Of a DNA stretch of 64,000 nt, positions 17,034 through 25,293 are shown one piece after another (the first letter of the stretch is position 1; every line of letters starts with the position of its first letter). A program made the translations under genes and the position numbers. The notes beneath the pieces are model-generated. The model was not told where the DNA came from. It saw only the letters and a program-made list of their open reading frames with translations, and did not search any database. Source of the stretch: VXNE01 sp965200505 (lineage in GTDB: Bacteria > Pseudomonadota > Gammaproteobacteria > Pseudomonadales > Azotimanducaceae); NCBI GenBank assembly GCA_965200505.1, contig OZ241343.1, forward strand, positions 1,178,001 to 1,242,000, written 5' to 3'.

Positions 17034-17927
17034 TCAGCCCAACAGCGCCGCCACGGCGGCCGGCTCGGGAATGGACGTGGCGGCGCCGGCTTGGGTCACG
17101 GCCAAGGCGCCGGCGGCCGAGCCGCGTCGCAGCGCTTCCTGCATCCCGCGGCCGGCCAAGAGCGCGGCCATTAGGTAGCCGACGAACGCATCGCCGGCGG
17201 CGGTTTCGTCCACGGCTTTCACGGGGAAGGCATCCAGTGAGGCGTGTGCCGTGCCGCGGCCATGAAGGAGGCCATCGCGGCCCAAGGTGAGCACCACGTC
17301 GCTCTTGGGATGGCGTTGGCAGAGGGTCGCCAACGCGGCTTCGGGTTCCGCGACACCGGCCAAGGCCGCGGCTTCCACCTCGTTCACGATCAGCAGGTCC
17401 ACGTCCGCCAAGTCATAGGTTGATTCGCGGCCGTCCACCGGCGCCACATTGAACGCCACCCGGGCGGGGGTTTCCGCAGCGCGGGCGAGAACGCGCTCCA
17501 AGTCGTTGATTTCGTTTTGCAACAGCAGCCAATCCTCGGAGCCCAAACTCGCGTAGGCGGCGTCGAAGTCCGCCTCGGTGAGGCGGCGGTTGGCGCCGCC
17601 GGCGATGGTGATGGCGTTCGCGCCTTGCGGATTGACTTGAATCACGGCATGGCCCGATGCGCCGGGCACTTCCCGGATGCCCGCCACATCCACTTGCGCT
17701 TGCGCCAGCGCTTCCTTCAACCAACGGCCGTCGGCGCCGATGCAACCGAAGTGGGCCACGGTGGCGCCGGCCCGCGCTGCCGCCAAGGATTGGTTGAGCC
17801 CCTTGCCGCCCGGATGCACCGCATGGCTCAGGCTGGCAACGGTCTCGCCGGCGGTGGCGATGTTGGGAACGGCGTAAACGTTGTCCACGCAGAGGGAACC
17901 GAGGTTTACCAAGCGTCCGCCAAGCAC
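17034..17927 (-). CDS. PfkB-family sugar kinase (ribokinase-like)
   Basis: About 297 residues. The N-terminal signature is HPGGKGLNQSLAAARAGATV; the C-terminal signature is DETAAGDAFVGYLMAALLAG, with the catalytic Asp in GD but Ala-Ala where DTTGAGD is usual. Closest by layout to ribokinase; the sugar is unknown. The GTG at 17927 lies 5 bases after the MoaD-like stop, and a TTG at 17912 is an alternative. The position directly behind a molybdenum hydroxylase and MoaD-like gene suggests co-transcription and perhaps nucleoside or purine-ribose use, but that is only a suggestion. Confidence 0.82.
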   Translation of the reverse strand: MLGGRLVNLGSLCVDNVYAVPNIATAGETVASLSHAVHPGGKGLNQSLAAARAGATVAHFGCIGADGRWLKEALAQAQVDVAGIREVPGASGHAVIQVNPQGANAITIAGGANRRLTEADFDAAYASLGSEDWLLLQNEINDLERVLARAAETPARVAFNVAPVDGRESTYDLADVDLLIVNEVEAAALAGVAEPEAALATLCQRHPKSDVVLTLGRDGLLHGRGTAHASLDAFPVKAVDETAAGDAFVGYLMAALLAGRGMQEALRRGSAAGALAVTQAGAATSIPEPAAVAALLG

Positions 17928-17931
17928 TCCC

Positions 17932-18174
17932 TCAGCCGCCCTCGATGCGCTGCATGAAGAAGATCTCGCTGTCCGGGCGCACGGGCTCCAGCCAGGCGTC
18001 CTGATAGATCTGGCCGTCGATGGCCACCGCGGTCTTCTGCAGGGTGTCCTCGATGCCGGGCCACTGGCGTTCCAAGGCGCGGAGCACACCGCGGAAGTTG
18101 GTGGCTTCCACGGTGGTCTCCTTGGTGCCGCCGGTCTGTTGCAGCAGATGGTCCGGAAAGACGACTTTGGCCAT
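17932..18174 (-). CDS. MoaD/ThiS-like sulfur carrier protein
   Basis: 80 residues with a beta-grasp pattern (TVEATNFRGVLRALERQWPG, IDGQIYQDAWLEPVRPDSEI) and a C-terminal Gly-Gly, the residue pair adenylated and thiocarboxylated in MoaD and ThiS. Start at the ATG at 18174. It sits between the Mo-subunit gene and the kinase. A role in sulfur transfer for the molybdenum cofactor or its hydroxylase is inferred from position only. Confidence 0.75.
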   Translation of the reverse strand: MAKVVFPDHLLQQTGGTKETTVEATNFRGVLRALERQWPGIEDTLQKTAVAIDGQIYQDAWLEPVRPDSEIFFMQRIEGG

Positions 18175-18255
18175 GTGGCGGCTTCCCCTAAGGGCGGCAC
18201 CGCGCCGAAGCGGGCCTCCAGGACAGCCCTAGAAAGCCCACGGCGCGGTTGGCGC

Positions 18256-20487
18256 TTAGGCGTCGGCGCGGGCGTCGATGGCTTCCAGCACCCGCGGCGG
18301 CGAGAGCGGCAGGCTTGGAATGCGGAAGCCCAGCGCATCCCGCACGGCGTTCGACGTCACCGCCAAGGGCGCCACGATGGGCGTCTCGCCCACGCCACGC
18401 ACGCCATACGGATGCGACGGGTTCGGCACTTCGACGATCTGCGCGTCGATCATCGGCATGTCCGATGCCACCGGCACGCGATAGTCGAGGAAGCCCGGGT
18501 TCTCCATCACGCCGTTCTCGTCGTAGATGTACTCCTCGTTCAGCGCCCAGCCCAAGCCCTGCACGGCACCACCCTGCATCTGGCCTTCCACGTACGCGGG
18601 ATGGATGGCGGTGCCGGCGTCCTGGATGCCGGTGAAGCTCAGCACATCGACTTTGCCCGTCTCGCGGTCCACCTGCACGTCGGCGAAGTTCACGGAGAAC
18701 GAAGCCCCGGCGCCTTGGGCGTTCACGCTGGCCCGTCCCAACACCGGGCCGCCGGTGCGGCCGGCGTTCTTGGCGATGTCCTTCAAGGACAGCGGGTTGG
18801 CGTCCACGTTCACGCCCGGCTTGGGCACCGCCTGGCCATCGGCCCAATCCACTTGCTCCACGTCGATGTCCCAAGTGGCGGCGGCGCGTTGCTTGCATTG
18901 GGCGATGATGTCCTCACACGCCTGCACCACGGCGAGGCCGGTGGCGAAGGTGGTGCGGCTGCCGCCGGTGACGTTGCAGAAGCCGGTGGATTCAGTGTCG
19001 CCCACATGGGCGCGCACGGTTTCGTAGGGCACGCCCAACGTCTCCGCCGCCATCAGGCACATGGAGGCGCGAGAGCCGCCGATGTCCGGATTGCCTTCCA
19101 CCACCGTCACGGTGCCGTCTTCGGAAAGCCGCGCCTCGGCGCTGGACTGCATCCCGATGTTGAACCAGAACCCCGCGGCGATGCCCCGCCCCGTGCCTTC
19201 GGCCTTGGGCTTGGTGTAGTTGGGGTGAACCTTGGCGGCCTCCAGACACTGCCTGAAGCCGATGGCCGGGAACACCGGGCCGTAGGGGGCGCGGGTGCCC
19301 TCCTCGGCACAGTTCGCAAGGCGCAGGTCGATGGGATCCATGCCGAGTTGCCGCGCCAAGTCATCGAGGGCGGATTCCATGGCGTGCATCGCCTGTGGCG
19401 CACCGGGCGCCCGGTACGCGGCCACCTTCGGCTTGTTCACCAGCACGTCGTGGCCTTCGATGCTGAAGTTCTCCAAGTCGTAGGGCGCCAGGATGGACAT
19501 GCAGCCCGGCCCCACCGGTGCGCCGGCGAAGGCGCCGGCTTCGTAGGCGAGCCACGCCGTGGCGGCGGTGATCTTGCCGTCACGAGTGGCGCCCACCTTG
19601 GCGCGGCAGTGCGTGGCGGAGGTGGGGCCCGTGGCGCGGAACACTTCCTCGCGGGTCATCACCATCTTCACCGGGCGGCCGGACATCTCCGAGAGCTTCA
19701 CCGCGATGGGTTCCAGGTAGATGATCGTCTTGCCGCCGAAGCCGCCGCCGATCTCCGAGGGAATCACCTTGATTTCGCCCACGCTCTTGCCGAGCACGCC
19801 GGCGGTGAGCGAACGCACGTCGAAGTGGCCTTGGGTGCAGCACCAGACGGTCGCCTCGCCTTCCTCGTTGATGGTGGCGGTGCAGGCGTGGGGTTCGATG
19901 TAGCCCTGATGCGCGGTGGGAACGCGGCAGTCCACTTCCACGACCACGTCGGCCGCGGCGAAGCCTTGCTCCACGTCGCCACGCTCGAACTTCACCACCG
20001 CGGCCACGTTGCTTGGCGGCGTTTCCTTGTCGCCGTTGGTGTGCAGGTTCTCGTCCACCAACGTGGCGCCATCGGCCATCGCGTCGTCAACGTCCAGCAC
20101 CGGAGCGAGCGGTTCGTATTCCACCTCGATCAAATCCAAGGCGCGTTCCGCGATGTAGGGCGAACGGGCCGCCACGGCCGCCACGGCATGGCCGTGGTAG
20201 AGGGCCTTATCCCGCGCCATGCAGTTCTTCGCCAAATCCGTCGTCGCCTCGTTGGTGGGGAAGTCCGCACCGGAACAGGCGGCGTACACGCCTTCCATCT
20301 CGAGGGCGCGGCTCACGTCCACGCGCTTGATGCGGGCATGGGCGTGGGGGCTCCTGAGCATCTTGCCGTGCAGCATGTTCGGCAGGTTGAGGTCCGCGCC
20401 GAAATTGGCGCGGCCGGTCACTTTGTCCACGCCATCCGGGCGTACTGGACGGGTGCCGATTGCCTTGTAGTCGTGCGCTTCCGCCAC
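18256..20487 (-). CDS. Xanthine dehydrogenase family, molybdopterin-binding subunit
   Basis: 743 residues, the large subunit of a molybdenum hydroxylase. It starts KAIGTRPVRPDGVDKVTGRA. The cofactor-binding parts include GGGFGGKT and AYRAPGAPQAMHAMES. The catalytic Glu is in GVRGVGETPIVAPLA near the end. The AYRAPGAP loop differs from the AYRCSFR loop of true CO dehydrogenase, so it is not a form I CODH. The substrate (purine, aldehyde or N-heterocycle) is not evident. The start is the GTG at 20487, with AAGGAGG six bases upstream; the open frame above it overlaps the iron-sulfur gene. Confidence 0.88.
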   Translation of the reverse strand: MAEAHDYKAIGTRPVRPDGVDKVTGRANFGADLNLPNMLHGKMLRSPHAHARIKRVDVSRALEMEGVYAACSGADFPTNEATTDLAKNCMARDKALYHGHAVAAVAARSPYIAERALDLIEVEYEPLAPVLDVDDAMADGATLVDENLHTNGDKETPPSNVAAVVKFERGDVEQGFAAADVVVEVDCRVPTAHQGYIEPHACTATINEEGEATVWCCTQGHFDVRSLTAGVLGKSVGEIKVIPSEIGGGFGGKTIIYLEPIAVKLSEMSGRPVKMVMTREEVFRATGPTSATHCRAKVGATRDGKITAATAWLAYEAGAFAGAPVGPGCMSILAPYDLENFSIEGHDVLVNKPKVAAYRAPGAPQAMHAMESALDDLARQLGMDPIDLRLANCAEEGTRAPYGPVFPAIGFRQCLEAAKVHPNYTKPKAEGTGRGIAAGFWFNIGMQSSAEARLSEDGTVTVVEGNPDIGGSRASMCLMAAETLGVPYETVRAHVGDTESTGFCNVTGGSRTTFATGLAVVQACEDIIAQCKQRAAATWDIDVEQVDWADGQAVPKPGVNVDANPLSLKDIAKNAGRTGGPVLGRASVNAQGAGASFSVNFADVQVDRETGKVDVLSFTGIQDAGTAIHPAYVEGQMQGGAVQGLGWALNEEYIYDENGVMENPGFLDYRVPVASDMPMIDAQIVEVPNPSHPYGVRGVGETPIVAPLAVTSNAVRDALGFRIPSLPLSPPRVLEAIDARADA

Positions 20488-20533
20488 TTTGGGCCTCCTT
20501 ACAACGGTGTTCGGTGTGATCTGCTTCCAAGCC

Positions 20534-21013
20534 CTACGCTTCGTGAGCGAGTTCCTGGGCTGCGTCCTGCACCGCCCGGACGATCTTGTCGTAGCCGGTG
20601 CAGCGGCATAGGTTGCCGGCCAGCCAATAACGGATGGTCGTTTCGTCCGGATTCGGGTTCTTGTCCAACAGCGCCTTGGCGGCGACGATGAAGCCGGGGG
20701 TGCAGATGCCGCACTGCAAGGCCGCGGCCTCGAGGAACTTGCGCTGCACCACATGCAGTTCGGAACCTTCCGCGATGCCTTCGATGGTGGTGATGTCCAT
20801 CCCTTCCGCCTCGACGCCGAGCATCAGGCAGGAACAGACTAGGCGGCCATCCGCGAGGACGGAGCAGGCGCCGCAATCTCCGGTGGCGCAGCCTTCCTTC
20901 GTGCCGGTCATCCCCAGCTCGTCGCGCAGGGCGTCCAACAGCGACTGCTGCGCCTCGCACAGCATCTCGCGGGGCTCGCCGTTGACGCTCAAGGTGACAT
21001 GGACTTTGCTCAT
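20534..21013 (-). CDS. Xanthine dehydrogenase family, 2Fe-2S subunit
   Basis: 159 residues. The plant-type [2Fe-2S] cluster ligands are in GCATGDCGACSVL with a following Cys (LVCSCLML). The second, helical cluster is bound by LQCGICTPGF and NLCRCTGYDKIV. It passes electrons from the Mo centre to the FAD subunit. Start at ATG 21013 (MSKVHVTL), with a GGGGGAG site upstream that overlaps the FAD-subunit stop region. The gene order FAD, Fe-S, Mo is common in CoxMSL-type operons. Confidence 0.92.
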   Translation of the reverse strand: MSKVHVTLSVNGEPREMLCEAQQSLLDALRDELGMTGTKEGCATGDCGACSVLADGRLVCSCLMLGVEAEGMDITTIEGIAEGSELHVVQRKFLEAAALQCGICTPGFIVAAKALLDKNPNPDETTIRYWLAGNLCRCTGYDKIVRAVQDAAQELAHEA

Positions 21014-21021
21014 CGCTCCCC

Positions 21022-21900
21022 CTAGTTGCCCAGTGCCCGCTTGCGGGCGATGGCGGCGGCGCGACGGCACAACACGCCGACCACTTTGCGCCGATATTCA
21101 ACGGTGCCGCGCTTGTCCGCGATGGGCGAAGCGGCGGCCGAGCAGGCCGCCCCGGCGGCGGCGAGCGCCGCGTCGTCCACCCGGGTGCCGATGAGCGCGT
21201 CGCCCGCTTCCGGCACCAGCAACGCGGTGGGCGCCACGGCGCCGATGGCCACCCGCGCCGCGGTGCAGGTGCCGCCGGCGTCCATCGTCAAAGCAACGCC
21301 CGCGCCCGCAACGGCGATGTCCATCTCGGTGCGTGGGATGAAACGCAGGTAGGCGTCCCCGGATCCGGGCGCGGGCGTTTTGAACTTGAGGCCAAGCAGA
21401 AACTCGCAGTCGCGCAGCGCGTTCCGGCCGACGCCGGTGACGAAGTGCTCGCAAGGCACTTCCCGTGTGCTGGAGGGCCCGGCGATGACGCAAATGCCGC
21501 CGTTGGCGATGATGGCCGGGATGGTGTCGCCGGCGGGAGAGGCGTTGCAGAGGTTGCCGCCAATGGAGGCGCGCCCCTGAATCTGCGTGGAGCCGATGAG
21601 GTCCGCGGATTCGAGCAGGCCCGGAAAGAGCGCCTTGAGCCCAGCGTCCTCGTTCAGGATGGCGGACGGGATGGCGGCGCCGATGAACACTTCGCCATCC
21701 CCGATTTCGGCTCGATTGGCCTCGGCGATGTGCTTCACGTCCACCAGCATGCGCGGCTCACGATCCGTGGAGCGCATTTGCACCAGCACGTCCGTGCCGC
21801 CGGCCAGCAGCTGCGAGCGTCGCCCGCTCGCGGCATTGGCTTGGAGGACCTCGATCGCCTCCGCCACGCTGGTCGGCCTCGCGTAGGCGTAGTCCTCCAT
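21022..21900 (-). CDS. Xanthine dehydrogenase family, FAD-binding subunit
   Basis: 292 residues. It has a CoxM-like N-terminus (YARPTSVAEAIEVL), FAD pyrophosphate loops AGGTDVLVQMR and ASIGGNLCNASPAGD, and the C-terminal CO-dehydrogenase flavoprotein domain (EFLLGLKF, YLRFIPRTEMDIAV). First gene of the operon, with GGGGGAGG four bases before the ATG. It takes electrons from the iron-sulfur subunit and passes them to an acceptor not evident from sequence. Confidence 0.9.
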   Translation of the reverse strand: MEDYAYARPTSVAEAIEVLQANAASGRRSQLLAGGTDVLVQMRSTDREPRMLVDVKHIAEANRAEIGDGEVFIGAAIPSAILNEDAGLKALFPGLLESADLIGSTQIQGRASIGGNLCNASPAGDTIPAIIANGGICVIAGPSSTREVPCEHFVTGVGRNALRDCEFLLGLKFKTPAPGSGDAYLRFIPRTEMDIAVAGAGVALTMDAGGTCTAARVAIGAVAPTALLVPEAGDALIGTRVDDAALAAAGAACSAAASPIADKRGTVEYRRKVVGVLCRRAAAIARKRALGN

Positions 21901-22249
21901 GCAGCCTCCCCCATCAGCCCGTCAAGAATGTGGCCATATATACCACAGAAAGCGACTGCCAAGGAGTGGTGGCCAACGCCGCGGTCAGGTGGGTGTGCGG
22001 TTGCCACGGCGGCGGAACGCCGAGCGCAGGAATCGGGCGAGCAGCCGCCGGAAACGTTGACACTCGTCGAGCGGCACCGCTGTGGGGCGGCAGCACCGCG
22101 CTCACTCTGGACACATGGCGTTTTCTCCGTCGAGGTGCCGCCGCCGATCACCCGCGGCGGCCCATGAGCGCTTCGCCATTGCCCAATGCCCGCGGCGTCA
22201 CCCGCGATCAGCAAGTGCAGGCAGAGCGAGGGCATTGGGGACTTCTCTG
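21901..22249. other. 349-base intergenic stretch without a recognisable gene
   Basis: Between the Mo-hydroxylase operon and the end of the HNH endonuclease gene. Apart from the candidate promoter near 21950 I see no gene, RNA or repeat. Short open frames here have no family features. Confidence 0.5.
21935..21962 (-). promoter_or_regulatory. Candidate promoter of the Mo-hydroxylase operon
   Basis: On the minus strand TTGGCA (21957-21962) is followed after 16 bases by TATATG (21935-21940), inside an AT-rich TATATA tract that stands out from the surrounding high-GC DNA. It lies 35 bases before the FAD-subunit start. Judged by eye; the spacing is acceptable for sigma-70. Confidence 0.35.
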
Positions 22250-22924
22250 TCAGGACCGCCGTTGGTTCCGTTCAGGTGCCCTTTCGCCGAAATACCGTTT
22301 CAGGAAGTTGAACACTTCACGCTTTTGAGCTTCGGAGGCTGCCTGTACGATGGCCGGCACATTGAGCCAGCCGGTTTCGTCGTCCCAATAGTTCTTCTTC
22401 ATCACCTGATGCCGTCCGCACAGTGGCTGCCACTTTGACGGGGCCAGTGGGTCGGTATCGGCATGCAACGAATGGGGGCTCTTGTGATCCGGCGTCAGCT
22501 TGACCGTCCCACCCCCTACCGGGTCGATGTCGCCGTCTTTCTGTCCGCAAACAACGCCAGCTTCACTCCATGCACATCTATGATTCGCCCGTTCAAGGAC
22601 GGCCCGCCACGTCTCCGCGGTCGGTCTGGTTCGCGTAGCGGCAGTGTTGCGGCGTTCGGCGTTGGGCATCATGTATTCACTGACCCTCAGGTCGCCGCGA
22701 TTTCGCCATGACAAGATGGTGTAGCCCTTGTCGGTTCTCAATTCTGAGAGTCGTTGATGCCAGTTTTCCGGCGACTGGCCGGTTTCAGGATCTGTCGCCA
22801 CTTTGATGAGCTGTTCGCGTGTGGCGATTTTCCCCAAGTTGTCGAGGAAGAACGCTTCGATTCTGGCGCGAACCGACCGTTGCGTATACGGACCCTTGAC
22901 AGTGGCGTCTCTATCCCCGGCCAT
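22250..22924 (-). CDS. Putative HNH-type restriction endonuclease
   Basis: 224 residues. The N-terminal part (RARIEAFFLDNLGKIATREQ, LSELRTDKGYTILSWRNR) looks like a winged-helix domain for DNA recognition. The C-terminal part is an HNH zinc-type nuclease: HRCAWSEAGVVCG, then LTPDHKSPHSLHA (catalytic His in DH), WQPLCGRHQVMKK. The ATG at 22924 overlaps the end of the methyltransferase gene by 14 bases, so the two are a co-transcribed pair. The recognition site cannot be predicted here. GC looks lower than in the flanking genes, which suggests acquisition. Confidence 0.72.
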   Translation of the reverse strand: MAGDRDATVKGPYTQRSVRARIEAFFLDNLGKIATREQLIKVATDPETGQSPENWHQRLSELRTDKGYTILSWRNRGDLRVSEYMMPNAERRNTAATRTRPTAETWRAVLERANHRCAWSEAGVVCGQKDGDIDPVGGGTVKLTPDHKSPHSLHADTDPLAPSKWQPLCGRHQVMKKNYWDDETGWLNVPAIVQAASEAQKREVFNFLKRYFGERAPERNQRRS

Positions 22925-23678
22925 TGTCTTCGCACCGATGCGCTGCAACTCGGTTGCGAGTGACGACTAGGTACTCGGGGGAGTGATCGCACAGAATTGC
23001 ATGGCGATGAAGACGCAGGCACACCTCACCCGTCGTTCCCGAGCCGCACATTGGGTCGAGCACGGTGTCGTTTGGTCGTGTTGCCATTAAGAGCAGCGGT
23101 TCGATAACGGACAACGGCTTCTGCGCCGGGTGTCCGGTCTGTTCGCCTCGGCCTACGAAACCAACGTTGAGGGGGGCTTCGAGCACCGAGGGCGGACCAG
23201 GAACGAAGCGCATCTTGCCGGCTTTCCACCGCGCCAATTGACCAGCATCGAGAAAGTGCTCGGGATAGGTGACCGCTTCATCGGCTGCAAGATGCAAGCA
23301 GGCGTTTTGCGCCGAGCGCCAACCGCGAATCACAGACGGACAATTCTTGTAGTACCAAGTGAGCCACGACACCAATTTGATTCCACTGGGGAGCACTGTG
23401 ACTTGGTGCGCCAGTATCTCGGGAAAACCCCACACGAAGACATGCTCCGAAATGCGGCAGGCCGAGCGAATGACGGTCGCCAGCCAGTCGTTGTAGTCCT
23501 CCCGTACACCGCCAATGCCCTTGTTGTACCAAGGATCGAGAATGGTCGCTTTCACGTTGGATGCACACGCGAGCGTATCGAGCACATCCGCTGCGGGTAG
23601 TACCTTGACCGTCGTTCGACCTTCGGGGTTCTCGGGCCTTGCGGTGTCAGCCAGCTCCCGAAACGCCGCTTGTTTCAT
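22911..23678 (-). CDS. Site-specific DNA methyltransferase (beta class)
   Basis: 255 residues. The catalytic motif IV near the N-terminus is LDPWYNKG (DPWY instead of the usual DPPY). The AdoMet-binding motif I near the C-terminus is VLDPMCGSGTTGE, preceded by HPAQKPLSVIEPL. That order is the beta class, acting on N4-cytosine or N6-adenine. Start at ATG 23678 with GGGAGG upstream; earlier in-frame starts are not supported by similarity. It protects DNA from the HNH endonuclease encoded just downstream. Confidence 0.85.
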   Translation of the reverse strand: MKQAAFRELADTARPENPEGRTTVKVLPAADVLDTLACASNVKATILDPWYNKGIGGVREDYNDWLATVIRSACRISEHVFVWGFPEILAHQVTVLPSGIKLVSWLTWYYKNCPSVIRGWRSAQNACLHLAADEAVTYPEHFLDAGQLARWKAGKMRFVPGPPSVLEAPLNVGFVGRGEQTGHPAQKPLSVIEPLLLMATRPNDTVLDPMCGSGTTGEVCLRLHRHAILCDHSPEYLVVTRNRVAAHRCEDNGRG

Positions 23679-23943
23679 GTGCCGTCCTCCCGAAGGCGCT
23701 TTGGGCGGTAACATCGATAGCCGCACCGTGTGCGCTGCGCGTCGGCCCCCTCCCTCTACAACGGGAACCATGACGTTCGCAGTGTGGTCCGGCTTCGAGC
23801 ACGAGTGGGCCTGCCTCGCCAGCCCGCGGGACGATAGCCCACTAGCCCTATGCCCGCAATACCCGTAGCACCCGCGGCAGCCCTCAAGACCGTGATGTCC
23901 GCCCGTGTCGCCCTTCGCTTGGGTTCCCATAGAATGAAAGACC

Positions 23944-25293
23944 ATGGACACCGATCAAGCGTTGAGCTTCGACCGCGGAGCTTACGCGTACCATGTCGCC
24001 GCGGTCGCCGCCACTTGGGAGGCGGCGCTTGAAGGCGCCGGGTTTGATGCGGTGGTGGTGCCGGCCGGGACGTCGCCGTGGTATTTTCAGGACGATCAAG
24101 GGCCGCCGTTTCGCCCCAACCCGAACTTCGCGCAGTGGGCGCCCATGCCCCACGCCGAAGGCTCCGCGTTGTTCTTTCGGCCCGGCGAGCGGCCGCGGCT
24201 GCTGTTCTTGAAGCCGGCGGACTACTGGCACTTGCCGCCCACGCCGCCGGATTGGGCAGAAGAGGCGTTTGCGCTTGAGAGCCACGCCACCGCCGAGACG
24301 CTCACCGCGGCCCTCGCCACGCACGTTGCGGGGGCGGGGCGCGTCGCGTATGTCGGGCCACCGCCCGTGGCGGACAGCAACCTCGCGTTCGCGGCGGTCA
24401 ACCCGGAGGCGTTGCTGAACCCCATCCACTACGCACGCGCCTGCAAGGACGACTTCGAGCTGAGGGCGCTGCGCGTCGCCGCGGACTTCGGTGCGCGCGG
24501 ACACTCGGCGGCGCGGGATGTCTTCGCATCTGGCGCGAGCGAACTCGATGTCCACCTCGCGTTCCTGGCCGCGAGTCGCCAGACGGCCGCGGATCAACCC
24601 TACCCGGGCATCGTCGCGCAAAACGACCATGCGGGGGTGTTGCACTACCAGCTCTACGATGCCGAACCGCCCCCCGAACGACGCAGCCTCCTCATCGACG
24701 CCGGCCGGCAACACTTGGGCTACGCGGCCGACATCACCCGCACCTACAGCGCCGCCGCGGACGAGTTCGCGGAACTCGTGGCGGCGCTGGATGTCGCGCA
24801 ACAGGCGTTGATCGCGGAGATCCGCCCGGGGGTCTCCTACGTCGATCTGCATGGGCGGATGCATCGCCATGTGGGCGAGCTGCTGCATCGTTTCGGGTTG
24901 GTGTCTTGCGGTGCCGAAACTGCCTTTGAGTCCGGCATCACCGACGCCTTCTTTCCCCACGGCCTGGGGCACTTGGTCGGTCTGCAGACCCATGACGTGG
25001 GCGGTTGGATGGCGGCGCCGAATGGTCGCCTCGCGCCGCCGCCGACGCGCTACCCGGCCTTGCGGCTCACGCGGGTCGTCGAGGCGGGGCAGGTGTTCAC
25101 GGTGGAGCCGGGCATCTACTTCATTCCACTCTTGCTGGATGCACTGCGCGCCGAACCGCGCGGCCGCGACGTGAATTGGCCGAAGGTGGAAGCGTTCCTG
25201 CCATGTGGCGGCGTGCGCATCGAGGACAACGTGGCGGTGACGGCGACTGGCGTGGAGAACCTGACGCGCGATGCCTTTGCGCGGCTCGAATGA
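23944..25293 (+). CDS. pepQ: Xaa-Pro dipeptidase
   Basis: 449 residues, close to E. coli PepQ (443). M24 metallopeptidase that cleaves dipeptides with C-terminal proline. The metal ligands are visible: Asp in LLIDAGRQHLGYAADITRTY (first and second Asp), His in FFPHGLGHLVGLQTHD, Glu in TVEPGIYFIP and Glu in GVRIEDNVAV. Many members also hydrolyse organophosphate triesters, but this cannot be predicted. Its stop overlaps the start of the S9 peptidase gene, so the two proline-directed peptidases are co-translated. Confidence 0.92.
   Translation: MDTDQALSFDRGAYAYHVAAVAATWEAALEGAGFDAVVVPAGTSPWYFQDDQGPPFRPNPNFAQWAPMPHAEGSALFFRPGERPRLLFLKPADYWHLPPTPPDWAEEAFALESHATAETLTAALATHVAGAGRVAYVGPPPVADSNLAFAAVNPEALLNPIHYARACKDDFELRALRVAADFGARGHSAARDVFASGASELDVHLAFLAASRQTAADQPYPGIVAQNDHAGVLHYQLYDAEPPPERRSLLIDAGRQHLGYAADITRTYSAAADEFAELVAALDVAQQALIAEIRPGVSYVDLHGRMHRHVGELLHRFGLVSCGAETAFESGITDAFFPHGLGHLVGLQTHDVGGWMAAPNGRLAPPPTRYPALRLTRVVEAGQVFTVEPGIYFIPLLLDALRAEPRGRDVNWPKVEAFLPCGGVRIEDNVAVTATGVENLTRDAFARLE

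Noticed and set aside
17881..20691. 936-codon plus-strand frame opposite the Mo-hydroxylase large subunit
   Set aside because: Antisense shadow: composition is His/Gly/Arg/Val-rich and there are no motifs or plausible start site.
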